NCBI GenBank assembly: GCA_002162765.1 | Contig: MAAR01000017.1 | Location: forward strand, 124,001-188,000 | Source of the DNA: Flavobacteriales bacterium 34_180_T64 | GTDB taxonomy: Bacteria; Bacteroidota; Bacteroidia; Flavobacteriales; Flavobacteriaceae | Length of the DNA stretch: 64,000 bases | Reading direction: 5' to 3' | Shown: piece by piece, positions 52,928 through 62,301 of the stretch | How positions within the stretch are numbered: position 1 is the first letter of the stretch | Layout: the number at the start of each line of letters is the position of its first letter | Position numbers and translations under genes: made by a program | The notes under the pieces: generated by a model | What the model was told of the DNA's origin: nothing | Databases searched by the model: none | The model's input: only the letters and a program-made list of their open reading frames with translations

Positions 52928-54973
52928 TTACTCGACCTCTAAAGCATGAGCTTTTATCAGATCTATAAATCTAGGGTCATCTTTCAAATATCCAAAAAAT
53001 TCATAGCGTTCTCGTTGTAACATTGTGCGCTGATTGTTTCGGATAGTATCTAAATAATAAAGCACACTATCGGTTTCTTGAAGACCAGCGAATGCTATGG
53101 CAATTTGATGATTTTTTTCATTTCTTTTGAATGTAGCGCTCTTAATTGTATTGATCACTTTATAGCAATTTATAGTATCACCTTCTTTGCCATAGCAATA
53201 GCCCAAAAATCGATTAAACACGGGTTGCTCATCTACAATTTTTTTTAATGGTACAATGGCCATTTTATAATCTCTTTTATCGATATACAATCTAAAATAA
53301 GATCTATTAATTACAAAAGCATTACTTCCATCGCTTTCCTTTTCTATAGATTGCATAAGTTTCTCTGCCTCATCATATTTGAAATTAGCAGTTAGTGCAG
53401 TGAAATAGCTATTCGCAGTTGCAAAAGATAATGGATCGAGAGTATAGGCTATTTTTGCTTGTTCAAGCTGTTTTTCATATTGCTGTGTATAATAATAAAA
53501 CGTGGAAAATTGATGTCGCGCAGTTAAATCATTAGGTGCAAGTTTGATTGCTTTTTCAAATGCAGCTTTTGCTAATTCATGCTTTCCTTCAATATTATAA
53601 ATCAATCCTCTAACCGAATAAATCCTAGATACTTTTATACTAATCTTTTCTGCCTTATTTAAATAGTCATTAGCCAATTTAGAAGCCTCCACAGCATCTC
53701 TTCCAGAATAATACGTTTCTAAATACACGGAGTTCGCAATTTCCGCATATGCCTCAGCATAATTATTATCTAAATCTATTGCTGCTTCGTAAAGTTTAAT
53801 ACTTGCTGCAATACTTCCTTGAGTTCTTTTATCAGCTTCTTGACGTCCTCTTAAAAACAATTTATAAGCCTCAATATTATGGGTAGAAATATCTTCCAAG
53901 CTTTGCTGTTCATCGAAGGTAATATTTAAATTTAGGGCATCAACGATTTCTTTTGATACTTCAGATTGAATAGCAAAAATATCAGTAAGTGTTTTATCAT
54001 ATTGTCCAGCCCATATTAGTTCATCAGTTTCAGCAACAACCAATTGAGCCGTTACTCTAACTTTGTCATCATATTTCCTAATACTTCCCTGTAATATATA
54101 AGACACTCTTAGTTTTTTGGCAATTTGGGAAATTGGTTTATCCAGATTTTTAAATTGCATTACCGATTTACGAGAAATCACATGTAACTGCTTCAATTTA
54201 GAAAGTTGAGTTAATATGTCCTCGGTGACACCATCTCTAAATATTTCGGCATCATTATCTGCACTTAAATTATTAAATGGCAATACCGCAATAGACAAAT
54301 CTTCAGGTCTTTCATTTTGATTTGAAAAATATTGAATCGAAAACACAGTGCCTACGATCAAAATAAATGCCAATATTGAAAGTGAAATTGCTCGCTTCTT
54401 TGAAATTATTTTACTGTTTTTTAAAGGATTCGATTTAAGTTCACCTTGAACATCTTCAGGATTAGGAACTGCCAACCCTTCATTCGAAATCGCGAAAATG
54501 GGCATTGCTTCATCTACATTTTTCAAATCATAGGCATCCAAAAAGGCAGACTCAATATGACGATGACTACGTATTTGATCATGTACTTTATCTGAAATCA
54601 AGATACTACCTGGAATCGCACAGGATTCAATTCGTGATGCAACATTAACAGCATCACCAATAATATCATCTTTTAACTGTATAATATCACCAACATGAAT
54701 ACCAATCCGAACTGGTATTTTTGGTTCTTCAAGAAACGCATTTTGCATCTCTATAGCACATTCAACTGCTTCAACAGTACTCTTAAATGTACTTAATGTA
54801 CCATCACCAAAATATTGAATTATTTTCCCATTAAAAGCCTCAGTTGTTCTTTCGAATGTATTTCGATGTCGATTTCTAAAAACAACTGCCTCCTTCTCGT
54901 CTTGCTGCATCAAGGCTGTATAACCTTCAATATCAGTAAACATGATTGCCGCAAGTTGTCTTATCTGTGACAT
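52928..54973 (-). CDS. Class III nucleotide cyclase with TolB-like and TPR domains (copy 2)
   Basis: A 681-residue protein. Cyclase domain (1-150): metal Asp D14 in MFTDIEGYT, D57 in YFGDGTLSTF, transition-state Asn/Arg in DAVNVASRIES (about 110-120). A linker and one membrane segment (about 198-215) follow, then a TolB/FlgO-like domain (SIAVLPFNNLSADNDAEIF, about 227-340) and TPR repeats to the end. It probably makes cAMP or cGMP with a periplasmic sensory part. It starts seven bases after the paralogous gene. Confidence 0.85.
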   Translation of the reverse strand: MSQIRQLAAIMFTDIEGYTALMQQDEKEAVVFRNRHRNTFERTTEAFNGKIIQYFGDGTLSTFKSTVEAVECAIEMQNAFLEEPKIPVRIGIHVGDIIQLKDDIIGDAVNVASRIESCAIPGSILISDKVHDQIRSHRHIESAFLDAYDLKNVDEAMPIFAISNEGLAVPNPEDVQGELKSNPLKNSKIISKKRAISLSILAFILIVGTVFSIQYFSNQNERPEDLSIAVLPFNNLSADNDAEIFRDGVTEDILTQLSKLKQLHVISRKSVMQFKNLDKPISQIAKKLRVSYILQGSIRKYDDKVRVTAQLVVAETDELIWAGQYDKTLTDIFAIQSEVSKEIVDALNLNITFDEQQSLEDISTHNIEAYKLFLRGRQEADKRTQGSIAASIKLYEAAIDLDNNYAEAYAEIANSVYLETYYSGRDAVEASKLANDYLNKAEKISIKVSRIYSVRGLIYNIEGKHELAKAAFEKAIKLAPNDLTARHQFSTFYYYTQQYEKQLEQAKIAYTLDPLSFATANSYFTALTANFKYDEAEKLMQSIEKESDGSNAFVINRSYFRLYIDKRDYKMAIVPLKKIVDEQPVFNRFLGYCYGKEGDTINCYKVINTIKSATFKRNEKNHQIAIAFAGLQETDSVLYYLDTIRNNQRTMLQRERYEFFGYLKDDPRFIDLIKAHALEVE

Positions 54974-54980
54974 ACTACAT

Positions 54981-57014
54981 CTATTTTATTTTTTCCAATA
55001 ACGCTATAAATCTAGGCTCCGTTTTTATCGATTCAAATTTAATGTCTCGCTTAAGTCCCCAAAAGAACAAACCTTGTCCTCCCGCTTCATAATCCTTTTC
55101 TAACCAAAGTAATGCGTTTTCTTTATCATTTAAACTCATATAGATAACAGCAATCATATATGGCGGAACGAATTTTATTTTACTCTTTTCCAATTGATAA
55201 TTTAAAATCTCAAGTGCTTTCTCCTTTTGACCTGACATACCATAGGCATATCCTAACATCCAATTGGTATTAATACCAACCGTTCTATTATTAAAAAGAG
55301 CTATTGCTTCCTTATAATCGCCATTTCCAGTAAGCAAATTGCCTTTCATCCATAACAGCATATTATCATTTGGATGTGCAATTAATGCCTCATTCAATAT
55401 ACCAATTCCTTTGTCAAAATTTTGAAAATAGTAATGAGAAAGGGCTATGTCTGCAATATACTTTGTAGACAATGGATCTAATTCAAGTACTTTCTGAAAC
55501 AATGCTATGGCATCGTCTAAATGACCATCAAACAATTTTATCCATGCCAATTTATCATAACCACCTACATAACTCGGATTGATATCTAACGCTTGTTCGA
55601 GATACTCAATAGCTGTTTCCTTTTCAAAACGATAAAAGCTAATGGAACCGAGTGTACCATAGCTTCCTCCTTCAGTAGGGCTTATTTTCAATGCCTTTAA
55701 TGCTGGAATCAAGGCATTGTCTAAAACATCTTTTGAAGCCGATCGCCCCCAATATATATATTCCAAATAGGTGTCTGACAGACCAATATAGGCGCGACAA
55801 AAATTTGGATCAAGAGCGATTGATTCTTTAAAAAGTGCAACTGCTTTTTCCAAATCTTCAACCTTTCCGCTACCTCTATTTAACGTTTGTTGTGCGTGTT
55901 TGTATATTCTATAAGCTTCAGAATTTTCGGTAGGTGTTCTATTTAAATTGTATTGTTCATTCTCACTCAATTCAATTTTTAATGCTTTCGCTATTTCAGT
56001 TGAAACACGACTTTGAATATCAAATATTTCGGTCATGGTTTCATCATAGTTCTCTGCCCATAAGTATTCATTATTTATAGCATTTACAAGCTTTGCATTA
56101 ATTCTAATTTTGTCTCCATACTTTCGAACACTTCCCTCTAAAACATAAGAAACGCCCAGTGCTTTTGCGATTTCCTGGATGGTTTTTTCAGAATTTTTAA
56201 ACTGCATACTAGAGGTTCTCGATATTACTTGTAGCTCTTTTATTTTTGATAATTGTAATAAAATGTCCTCGGTGACACCATCCGTAAAAATTTCAGAATC
56301 CTTATCTATACTCATATTAGTAAAAGGCAACACAGCAATAGACAAATTTTCGTATACTGCTCCAACCTGTTCACGCTTTCCATTGACTACTAAAACAACA
56401 ATAACGGCTACTAAAGCTAACAATAACATGGCTGCTTTTTTCTTAAATGATTTGAATGAACGGGATTCACTTGCATTAACTTTTACGCTAACTTCAGATA
56501 ATTCAGGGACCACAATACCTTCATTAGAAATTGCATAAACAGGAATTGGCGTCTCTACATTTTTAAACTTAAAGCGATCCAAAAATTGATATTCAATATG
56601 TCGATGACTACGTATTTGATCATGCACTCTATCCGAAATCAATACACTACCTGGAACAGCACATGATTCGATTCTTGAAGCTACATTTACTGCATCACCG
56701 ATAATATCATCTTTAGAATGAATAATATCTCCAACATGGATTCCGATTCGTACAGGTATTTCAGGTACCTTCAAATATGCTTTCTGCAATTCAATTGCAC
56801 AATCAACCGCTTCAACCGTGCTTTTAAACGTACTTAAAGTTCCATCACCAAAATATTGAATTATAGTGCCATTAAATGCCTCAGTAGTTCTTTCAAAAGT
56901 GTTTCTATGACGCTTACGCATGGCAACTGCTAGTTTTTCATCACGTCGCATCAATGCAGTATAGCCCTCTATATCTGTAAACATGATAGCAGCAAGTTGT
57001 CGGTTTTGTGACAT
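54981..57014 (-). CDS. Class III nucleotide cyclase with TolB-like and TPR domains (copy 1)
   Basis: A 677-residue paralogue of the next gene, nearly identical in the first 150 residues (FTDIEGYTALM, YFGDGTLSTFKST, DAVNVASRIES) and diverged in the TPR part. Membrane segment near 193-210 (ALVAVIVVLVV). The TolB-like part starts SIAVLPFTNMSIDKDSEIF. The cyclase residues are intact, so both copies should be active. A tandem duplication with separate C-terminal sensory repeats suggests two related sensors for one second messenger. Confidence 0.85.
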   Translation of the reverse strand: MSQNRQLAAIMFTDIEGYTALMRRDEKLAVAMRKRHRNTFERTTEAFNGTIIQYFGDGTLSTFKSTVEAVDCAIELQKAYLKVPEIPVRIGIHVGDIIHSKDDIIGDAVNVASRIESCAVPGSVLISDRVHDQIRSHRHIEYQFLDRFKFKNVETPIPVYAISNEGIVVPELSEVSVKVNASESRSFKSFKKKAAMLLLALVAVIVVLVVNGKREQVGAVYENLSIAVLPFTNMSIDKDSEIFTDGVTEDILLQLSKIKELQVISRTSSMQFKNSEKTIQEIAKALGVSYVLEGSVRKYGDKIRINAKLVNAINNEYLWAENYDETMTEIFDIQSRVSTEIAKALKIELSENEQYNLNRTPTENSEAYRIYKHAQQTLNRGSGKVEDLEKAVALFKESIALDPNFCRAYIGLSDTYLEYIYWGRSASKDVLDNALIPALKALKISPTEGGSYGTLGSISFYRFEKETAIEYLEQALDINPSYVGGYDKLAWIKLFDGHLDDAIALFQKVLELDPLSTKYIADIALSHYYFQNFDKGIGILNEALIAHPNDNMLLWMKGNLLTGNGDYKEAIALFNNRTVGINTNWMLGYAYGMSGQKEKALEILNYQLEKSKIKFVPPYMIAVIYMSLNDKENALLWLEKDYEAGGQGLFFWGLKRDIKFESIKTEPRFIALLEKIK

Positions 57015-57104
57015 TATGAATTAATAGCGTTTTGAATGTCTAAAATAAGTAATTATCTTCAAAAGATTACATTTCTGAATGTTAAGACCTTGAAACTTAT
57101 GTAA

Positions 57105-57752
57105 TTATTAAAGTCTATAGATTCATCAAAATCGAAGCAAATATCCCAAATTTCGGATAATTTAGTTAAAAAAAGCATTTGGATTGTTGGTGGTGATGGT
57201 TGGGCCTATGACATAGGCTATGGTGGATTAGATGATGCCATCGCATCAAGAAAAAATCAAAACATTCTTGTTTTAGATAATGAAGCTAATGACAATACTG
57301 GTAGTCATTCATCAAAATTTACACCATTTGGTGCAAAGCCAAATTTACTTTTAGAGTCAAACAAAGGCAGAAAAAGGATCTTGGCTTATTAGCAATGACT
57401 TATCAAGATGCTTATGTCGCATCTGTTTTAGAGGTGCTAATCATACGCAAACACTCAAGGCTTTCAATGAAGTAGAGAGTTTTGATGGCCCATCAATTGT
57501 TATTGCATACACATATAGTCCATCTCAGGGCATAGATATGAAAACACCAATCAGATATTATAAAGCCGCTGTCAATTCTGGACAATGGTTGTTATTTAGA
57601 CGGGTTCATAGACGACTAAAAAATGGACAAAATCCATTACAACTAGATTCAGATCCGCCATCCGCCTACAATAAAACTAGAAGAATACTTATACATGGAG
57701 CAACGATTCAATTCATTGTTCAATGGAATTTTCAGAAAATGAAAATTTATTA
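57105..57752 (+). pseudogene. Pyruvate:ferredoxin oxidoreductase remnant (C-terminal part)
   Basis: A decayed piece of a pyruvate:ferredoxin (flavodoxin) oxidoreductase. Readable fragments in shifting frames: NLVKKSIWIVGGDGWAYDIG and NILVLDNEANDNTG (57165-57310), DLGLLAMTYQDAYVASVL (57379-57432), then TLKAFNEVESFDGPSIVIAY and SGQWLLFR...NPLQLDS (57437-57660). These match the TPP-binding C-terminal domain of PFOR. Two or more frameshifts and a missing N-terminus of some 900 residues show it is not functional. Flanking non-coding DNA fills the rest of 57015-57909; no other gene was seen there. Confidence 0.8.
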
Positions 57753-57909
57753 ATTCGTATATTACAGAAATATGTTGACGAACGATTTAACAAATTTCTA
57801 TTTAAGTCGCTAGAGCAAACTCCCCACAGAACTATAAAGCTGCTAAGCAAATGCATTAGCAAATAATTCACTTTGGCTGATAAGGACGTGAATTTGCAAT
57901 GATTTCAAG

Positions 57910-58941
57910 ATGAATAAAAAAACATACATAACGAAAAAGCTGAGATTACTCTCATTTTGTATTGGGACAATTATTGTACTAAGTACTATTATTATTCTGG
58001 TATGTTATAATGTGATTTCTAAAGATCAGGTCATCTCTTCTCACAAATTACCTAATGTATATTATATGAATTATAATGCGGCAGCATTAGATGATTCTGA
58101 AAAAAATAAAATCATTAAGTATGGTTTTGAATTATTTCAAAACACAGCAAAACACATAGGTCCTGAAAGTGAAAATCCGGAATTGTCATATGCGGGAAAT
58201 CGATTGTCTTGTAATAATTGTCATCTTAATTCAGGCACTAAACCTTATTCAGCACCTTTAATTGGAATCATCCAAAGATTTCCTCAATTCCGCGGTAGAG
58301 AGAATAAAATGGGTACAATAGAAGAACGTATTAATGGCTGTTTTGAAAGAAGCATGAATGGTATTAAGCTGCATACTGATAGTAAAGAAATGAAAGCATA
58401 TGTAGCATACTTAGAGTATTTGAGTCGATATGCTCCAGAAGACGGGGAAATTGAAGGTCAAGGTTTTTTGAAATTGAAAATTCCTGAAAGAGCTATCGAT
58501 CTTGAACATGGAAAAAAAGTATTTATTACACACTGCATCATATGTCATCAAAGCGATGGTCAAGGTATTAAATCTGCCAACGGATTTAATTATGAATATC
58601 CTCCACTTTGGGGTAACGACTCCTATAATGATGGTGCTGGCATGACTAGAGTACTGACATCTGCAAGATTTATAAAAGCCAATATGCCATTTGGCACAAC
58701 CTATGACTCACCTTTTTTAACGGATGAAGAAGCCTATGATGTCGCTGGATTTATCAACCAACAACAAAGACCAATAAAGAGCCATCCTGAAAAAGATTTT
58801 CCAGATATAAAGAAAAAACCAGTATCGACGCCATATCCCCCTTATGCCGATAACTTTTCTATTGACCAGCATCAAAAAGGGCCATTTCAACCCATTATAG
58901 AATATTACAAAAATCAATATAATATTATTAAAACTAAATGA
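57910..58941 (+). CDS. Dihaem cytochrome c, thiosulfate dehydrogenase-like (TsdA)
   Basis: A 343-residue protein anchored by one N-terminal membrane segment (residues 15-32). Haem 1 site C101-N-N-C104-H105 and haem 2 site C209-I-I-C212-H213. INGCFERSMNG (Cys144) matches the region that gives the Cys ligand of the active-site haem in TsdA; M259 in ANMPFG may ligate haem 2. TsdA oxidises two thiosulfates to tetrathionate, or runs in reverse. It heads the group with Tat/DsrE/OsmC genes. Thiosulfate as substrate is inferred. Confidence 0.82.
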   Translation: MNKKTYITKKLRLLSFCIGTIIVLSTIIILVCYNVISKDQVISSHKLPNVYYMNYNAAALDDSEKNKIIKYGFELFQNTAKHIGPESENPELSYAGNRLSCNNCHLNSGTKPYSAPLIGIIQRFPQFRGRENKMGTIEERINGCFERSMNGIKLHTDSKEMKAYVAYLEYLSRYAPEDGEIEGQGFLKLKIPERAIDLEHGKKVFITHCIICHQSDGQGIKSANGFNYEYPPLWGNDSYNDGAGMTRVLTSARFIKANMPFGTTYDSPFLTDEEAYDVAGFINQQQRPIKSHPEKDFPDIKKKPVSTPYPPYADNFSIDQHQKGPFQPIIEYYKNQYNIIKTK

Positions 58942-58947
58942 ATAATT

Positions 58948-59631
58948 ATGAAAACAACAACCGAAAGTAATTCAAGGCGAAAATTTTTAGGCGCTTTAGC
59001 CCTAGGTGCTACGGCAAGTACCATAGCTGTACTAACAAATCCGATATATGCTACAACGGAAGCATTTGAAGCTAAAAAAATGGAAGAAGTAGATGACTGG
59101 TTCAAAAACATTAAGGGAAAGCACAGGATAGTCTACGATGGATCTACCCCACATGATGGATTTCCAGTAACTTGGAATTGGGCGTATTATTTAAGCAACA
59201 ATGGAACTGGAACTTCAGATGATAATATGACTGCTATGACTGTTTTAAGACATAAGGCAATTCCTTTAGCATTTGAAAATCGTATCTGGGAAAAGTATCC
59301 CATTGGTGAAGTATTTGGCATAAATGATAATGCCACAGGGCAGCCTTCAAAACGAAATCCTTATTATGAGCCACAAGATGGTGATTTTCCATTACCAGCA
59401 ATAGAAGGTATTAAACGGATGATAGAACGCGGTGCTTTATTTTGTGTCTGCGATTTAGCGACTAAAGTTTACAGTAATGCTGTTGCTGCTAAAATGAATT
59501 TAGATCCAAAAGAAGTGTATGACGATTGGGTAAATGGTGTTTTACCAAATATTCAATTGGTACCTTCTGGAGTCTGGGCTTTAGGTAGAGCACAAGAAAA
59601 TGGCTGCGGCTATATTTTCGCTGGAGAATAA
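58948..59631 (+). CDS. Tat-exported DsrE-like protein
   Basis: A 227-residue protein with a Tat signal (SRRKFLGALALG, residues 9-20; cleavage near 36). The C-terminal pattern CVCDLATKVYSNAV (about 165) and NIQLVPSGVWALGRAQENGCGYIFAG resembles DsrE-fold sulfur-transfer proteins, in which Cys carries persulfide. The role in sulfane sulfur handling is an inference from this pattern and the neighbours. Tat export suggests it folds before export. It starts seven bases after the TsdA-like gene. Confidence 0.7.
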   Translation: MKTTTESNSRRKFLGALALGATASTIAVLTNPIYATTEAFEAKKMEEVDDWFKNIKGKHRIVYDGSTPHDGFPVTWNWAYYLSNNGTGTSDDNMTAMTVLRHKAIPLAFENRIWEKYPIGEVFGINDNATGQPSKRNPYYEPQDGDFPLPAIEGIKRMIERGALFCVCDLATKVYSNAVAAKMNLDPKEVYDDWVNGVLPNIQLVPSGVWALGRAQENGCGYIFAGE

Positions 59632-59657
59632 TTATTAATTAAATAAAATTTGAAATA

Positions 59658-60071
59658 ATGAAAACTATTTTAAATGTAATATTAGCATTGGTATTTACGT
59701 CAATATCCTTTGCACAGGAAACACCAATTAAAATTGTATTCGATGTTACAAGCAGTGATACTTCAGTACATCAAGCTGCGGTGAGACATGTAAAATATAT
59801 GTCTAAAGCCTATCCAGATTCTCAATTTGAGGTCGTAATGTACAGTGGTTCTATAGAGATGGTTTTAAAAGACAAATCCACTGTTGCCGAAGACATGGAA
59901 ACATTAGCAAAAAAAGAGAATGTTTCTTTTGTTATTTGTGAAGGTACAATGAAGCGTCATAAAATTGATCCTTCTCAAATAATACCTGGGGTAACTTTTG
60001 TGGCTGATGGCATTCTAGAAATTATAACAAAGCAAGCTGAAGGCTGGGGCTATATTAAAGAAGGTAAGTAA
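59658..60071 (+). CDS. Exported DsrE family protein
   Basis: A 137-residue protein with a signal peptide (LALVFTSISFAQ, cleavage near 20). The DsrE fold is indicated by IKIVFDVTSSDTSVHQAAVRHVKYM and the region FVICEGTMKRHKIDPSQIIPGVTFVADGILEII, with the single Cys of VICEG (about 94) where DsrE proteins carry the active Cys. It is likely a periplasmic sulfur carrier or reducer. A hairpin follows, so expression beyond may be reduced. Confidence 0.8.
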   Translation: MKTILNVILALVFTSISFAQETPIKIVFDVTSSDTSVHQAAVRHVKYMSKAYPDSQFEVVMYSGSIEMVLKDKSTVAEDMETLAKKENVSFVICEGTMKRHKIDPSQIIPGVTFVADGILEIITKQAEGWGYIKEGK

Positions 60072-60088
60072 TTTAAATATGGAAGATA

Positions 60089-60116
60089 GAGGTTTAGAAA
60101 ACATATTCTAAACCTC
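60089..60116 (+). terminator. Hairpin between dsrE and osmC genes
   Basis: Perfect eleven-base inverted repeat GAGGTTTAGAA / TTCTAAACCTC with a six-base loop. The downstream T-tract is poor, so it may be an attenuator or a stabiliser instead of a full terminator. Confidence 0.5.
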
Positions 60117-60132
60117 AATTTATTTTAAAAAA

Positions 60133-60660
60133 ATGAAAGAACAAGACAGCATAAAACACAAATTTGAAAGAAACGCGAAGGCATTATCTTTAAAACCTAA
60201 TCTTGGTCAAGGCACTGGAGTTTCCGTTACACGAATTACAAATGGTCTTTCCTGTGAAATCTCAGAAGGTGACTGGAAACTTCATTCCGATATGCCAAAT
60301 CAAATTGGAGGAAATGGAAGCGCTCCTAGTCCAGGTGTTTTAGGCAGAGCAGCTCTTGGCAGCTGCTTGGCCACAGGGTATATGCTCTGGGCATCAAAAC
60401 TCGATGTTCCAATTGATAAATTAGAAGTATGCATCGAAGCAGACTATGATGATGGCGCATTATTTGCAAGTTCAAACGCTTTTCCGGGTTATTCTGAAGT
60501 GCGTTATACGGTAAAAATTAAAAGCCCAAGATCGCTATTAGAAATCGAAAAGTTTTTAGATAAGGCAGAACAACACAGTCCATATTTAGATGTGTTTTCA
60601 AGAGCACAATTGTGTAAACGAAACATAGAATTAATCAAAACTCAAAAAAATGAATCCTAA
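60133..60660 (+). CDS. OsmC family protein
   Basis: A 175-residue OsmC/Ohr-type protein. The two reactive Cys are in GSCLATGYMLWA (about residue 77) and AQLCKRNIEL (about 163). OsmC proteins reduce organic hydroperoxides by thiols. Being between DsrE and the methyltransferase genes, it may act on persulfides or sulfur-derived peroxides, as inferred for OsmC-like genes in sulfur loci. It overlaps the methyltransferase start by 11 bases. Confidence 0.88.
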   Translation: MKEQDSIKHKFERNAKALSLKPNLGQGTGVSVTRITNGLSCEISEGDWKLHSDMPNQIGGNGSAPSPGVLGRAALGSCLATGYMLWASKLDVPIDKLEVCIEADYDDGALFASSNAFPGYSEVRYTVKIKSPRSLLEIEKFLDKAEQHSPYLDVFSRAQLCKRNIELIKTQKNES

Positions 60661-61468
60661 TCTACAAAGAAGAGTACAAAGATATGGCTGGGACAAAGCC
60701 TCGGAGTTTTACCAAGACTTATGGCAAGTACAATTAAAACCTGCACATGATTTACTCTTAAAAACTTCTGATGTTCGAAATGGAGACAACATTATTGATA
60801 TTGCAGCAGGCACAGGATTAATTTCTTTTAGATTAAACGAAATCGCAGGTGCGAACGGCTCTGTTATGGCTACAGATATTTCTGATAAAATGATAGAAAT
60901 TGGAACAAATTTATGTTTGACAAATACTATTTCCAATGTCCGTTTTGAACGTATGGATGCAGAGGCACTAAACTGTGAGGACGACACATATGATCTTGCA
61001 ACATGTGCTCTAGGATTAATGTATTTCCCAGAACCTGATATTGCTTTAGGAGAAATGTTTCGGGTTTTAAAACCTACTGGCAAAGCCACAGTCGCTGTTT
61101 GGGGCTCTAGAAAAAACTGTGGATGGGCAGAAATTTTCCCCATCGTTGATGCGCGGGTTAATACTGATGTTTGTCCAATGTTTTTTAATCTGGGCGAGGG
61201 AAATGTTTTAGATTACGTATTTGATAAAGTAGGATTCAAAAACATACGTTCTCAAAAAATTAAAACCACATTACAATATTCAACAGATGAAGAAGCCTGT
61301 GACGCTGCGTTTATAGGTGGCCCTGTTGCCATGGCATACTCAAGGTTTGATTCAAAAACTAAACATGAAGCAAGATTAGCATATTTAGAATCAATTAAGG
61401 CTTATAAAACTAAAGTTGGATATGAGATTCCAGGTGAATTTATTGTCTGTAGTGGTACTAAAAACTAA
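60650..61468 (+). CDS. Class I SAM-dependent methyltransferase
   Basis: A 272-residue methyltransferase. SAM motif I is IDIAAGTGLISFRL (about residues 47-60), then SVMATDISDKMIEIG (about 72-85), ERMDAEALNCEDDTYDLATCALGLMYF and MFRVLKPTGKATVAVWG. This is the Ubi/Coq-like or generic Rossmann methyltransferase type. The substrate is unknown. It is translationally coupled to OsmC and ends with a four-base convergent overlap on the thioredoxin gene. Confidence 0.85.
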   Translation: MNPNLQRRVQRYGWDKASEFYQDLWQVQLKPAHDLLLKTSDVRNGDNIIDIAAGTGLISFRLNEIAGANGSVMATDISDKMIEIGTNLCLTNTISNVRFERMDAEALNCEDDTYDLATCALGLMYFPEPDIALGEMFRVLKPTGKATVAVWGSRKNCGWAEIFPIVDARVNTDVCPMFFNLGEGNVLDYVFDKVGFKNIRSQKIKTTLQYSTDEEACDAAFIGGPVAMAYSRFDSKTKHEARLAYLESIKAYKTKVGYEIPGEFIVCSGTKN

Positions 61469-61761
61469 CTATTCCCTTTAAGAATATCAATTAAATCTCC
61501 CTTATGAACAATTCCTGATTGTCTCCAGAGTTGCTTTCCCGATTTAAATAAAACCAAGGTTGGCACACCTCTTACGTTATATTTTGATGCTGTTATTTGA
61601 TTTATATCAACATTAATTTTAAAAATTAACACAGCATCTCCTAGTACATCCTTTACTTCTTTTAATATAGGCCCCATTAGTTTACATGGTTCACACCATT
61701 CCGCATAAAAATCGACTAATACTAATCTATCTTGTTGAATTATACTTGAGAAGTTTCCCAT
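61465..61761 (-). CDS. Thioredoxin
   Basis: A 98-residue thioredoxin-fold protein. The active site is W22-C23-E24-P25-C26, with Glu in place of the usual Gly, then the cis-Pro region VRGVPTLVLF. No signal peptide, so probably cytoplasmic. It starts four bases after the cytochrome c lipoprotein gene, so the two are co-transcribed. Confidence 0.9.
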   Translation of the reverse strand: MGNFSSIIQQDRLVLVDFYAEWCEPCKLMGPILKEVKDVLGDAVLIFKINVDINQITASKYNVRGVPTLVLFKSGKQLWRQSGIVHKGDLIDILKGNS

Positions 61762-61765
61762 ACAT

Positions 61766-62224
61766 TTAATTTCTATTTCCTTTCATTTCATTAAAATGTC
61801 CTTCAAACCATTCTGGCTGGGCAATATCATATTCATACATATAATCAGCTATTTGAGCAATGGTTTCTTCAGAAAACGGCATTTTAGGCATCACATTAAA
61901 GCGTTTTACTGCACCATACATCTTAGCATTTGCTTCATTTGGATTTTTTATCCAAGTTTGTATGGCTTCAATAAACTCTGCTTTTGTTGGTTGAGAAGAT
62001 GTATAACGGCGTTTAACAGCAATCATTGGTGGTGCTAATAAGTCATCATGACTAGCGGCTAGATTATGACACACATAACAGTTGTTTTCCATTAATATTT
62101 TACCTGGATGCTCTTCAAAATTATCAGTTTGAATAGTAGCCATACTAGTGTACCGATCCTTTTCAGAATTTTCACAACTTAATAAAAACATAAAGGTAAG
62201 TAATACATAAATTGAAGTTTTCAT
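61766..62224 (-). CDS. Cytochrome c lipoprotein
   Basis: A 152-residue lipoprotein (lipobox LLSC with Cys17) and one haem site C49-Y-V-C52-H53. The distal Met is in VMPKMPFSEETIAQIADYMYEYD near the C-terminus. It is probably tethered to the periplasmic face of a membrane and passes electrons in sulfur oxidation; the partner is not known. Its promoter region holds a consensus -7 element and the best GTAAC-N4-GTTAC operator of the window. Confidence 0.87.
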   Translation of the reverse strand: MKTSIYVLLTFMFLLSCENSEKDRYTSMATIQTDNFEEHPGKILMENNCYVCHNLAASHDDLLAPPMIAVKRRYTSSQPTKAEFIEAIQTWIKNPNEANAKMYGAVKRFNVMPKMPFSEETIAQIADYMYEYDIAQPEWFEGHFNEMKGNRN

Positions 62225-62243
62225 AACCTTGAGATTTAGTACA

Positions 62244-62251
62244 CAAAGTTA
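62244..62251 (-). promoter_or_regulatory. -7 element of cytochrome-thioredoxin operon
   Basis: Minus-strand TAACTTTG, an exact TAnnTTTG match, 19 bases upstream of the ATG at 62224. Its centre is exactly 33 bases from the operator centre at 62274-62287. Confidence 0.5.
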
Positions 62252-62273
62252 AGATTCAAAGTCAATATTTATG

Positions 62274-62287
62274 GTAACAAAAGTTAC
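62274..62287. promoter_or_regulatory. Candidate Crp/Fnr operator, cytochrome-thioredoxin operon
   Basis: GTAACAAAAGTTAC, a perfect GTAAC-N4-GTTAC palindrome 49 bases upstream of the cytochrome start. Confidence 0.55.
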
Positions 62288-62301
62288 AGATAAATGACGT
62301 T

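Noticed and set aside
57538-57753. Short open frame of 71 codons
   Set aside because: It is a piece of the decayed PFOR gene, read in one of its frames, and not an independent gene.
57842-57860. Inverted repeat GCTAA-N9-TTAGC upstream of the TsdA-like gene
   Set aside because: It does not match the GTAAC-N4-GTTAC pattern and its distance to the nearest -7-like sequence (TGAATTTG at 57889-57896) is not 33 bp, so it is not counted as a member of the regulon.
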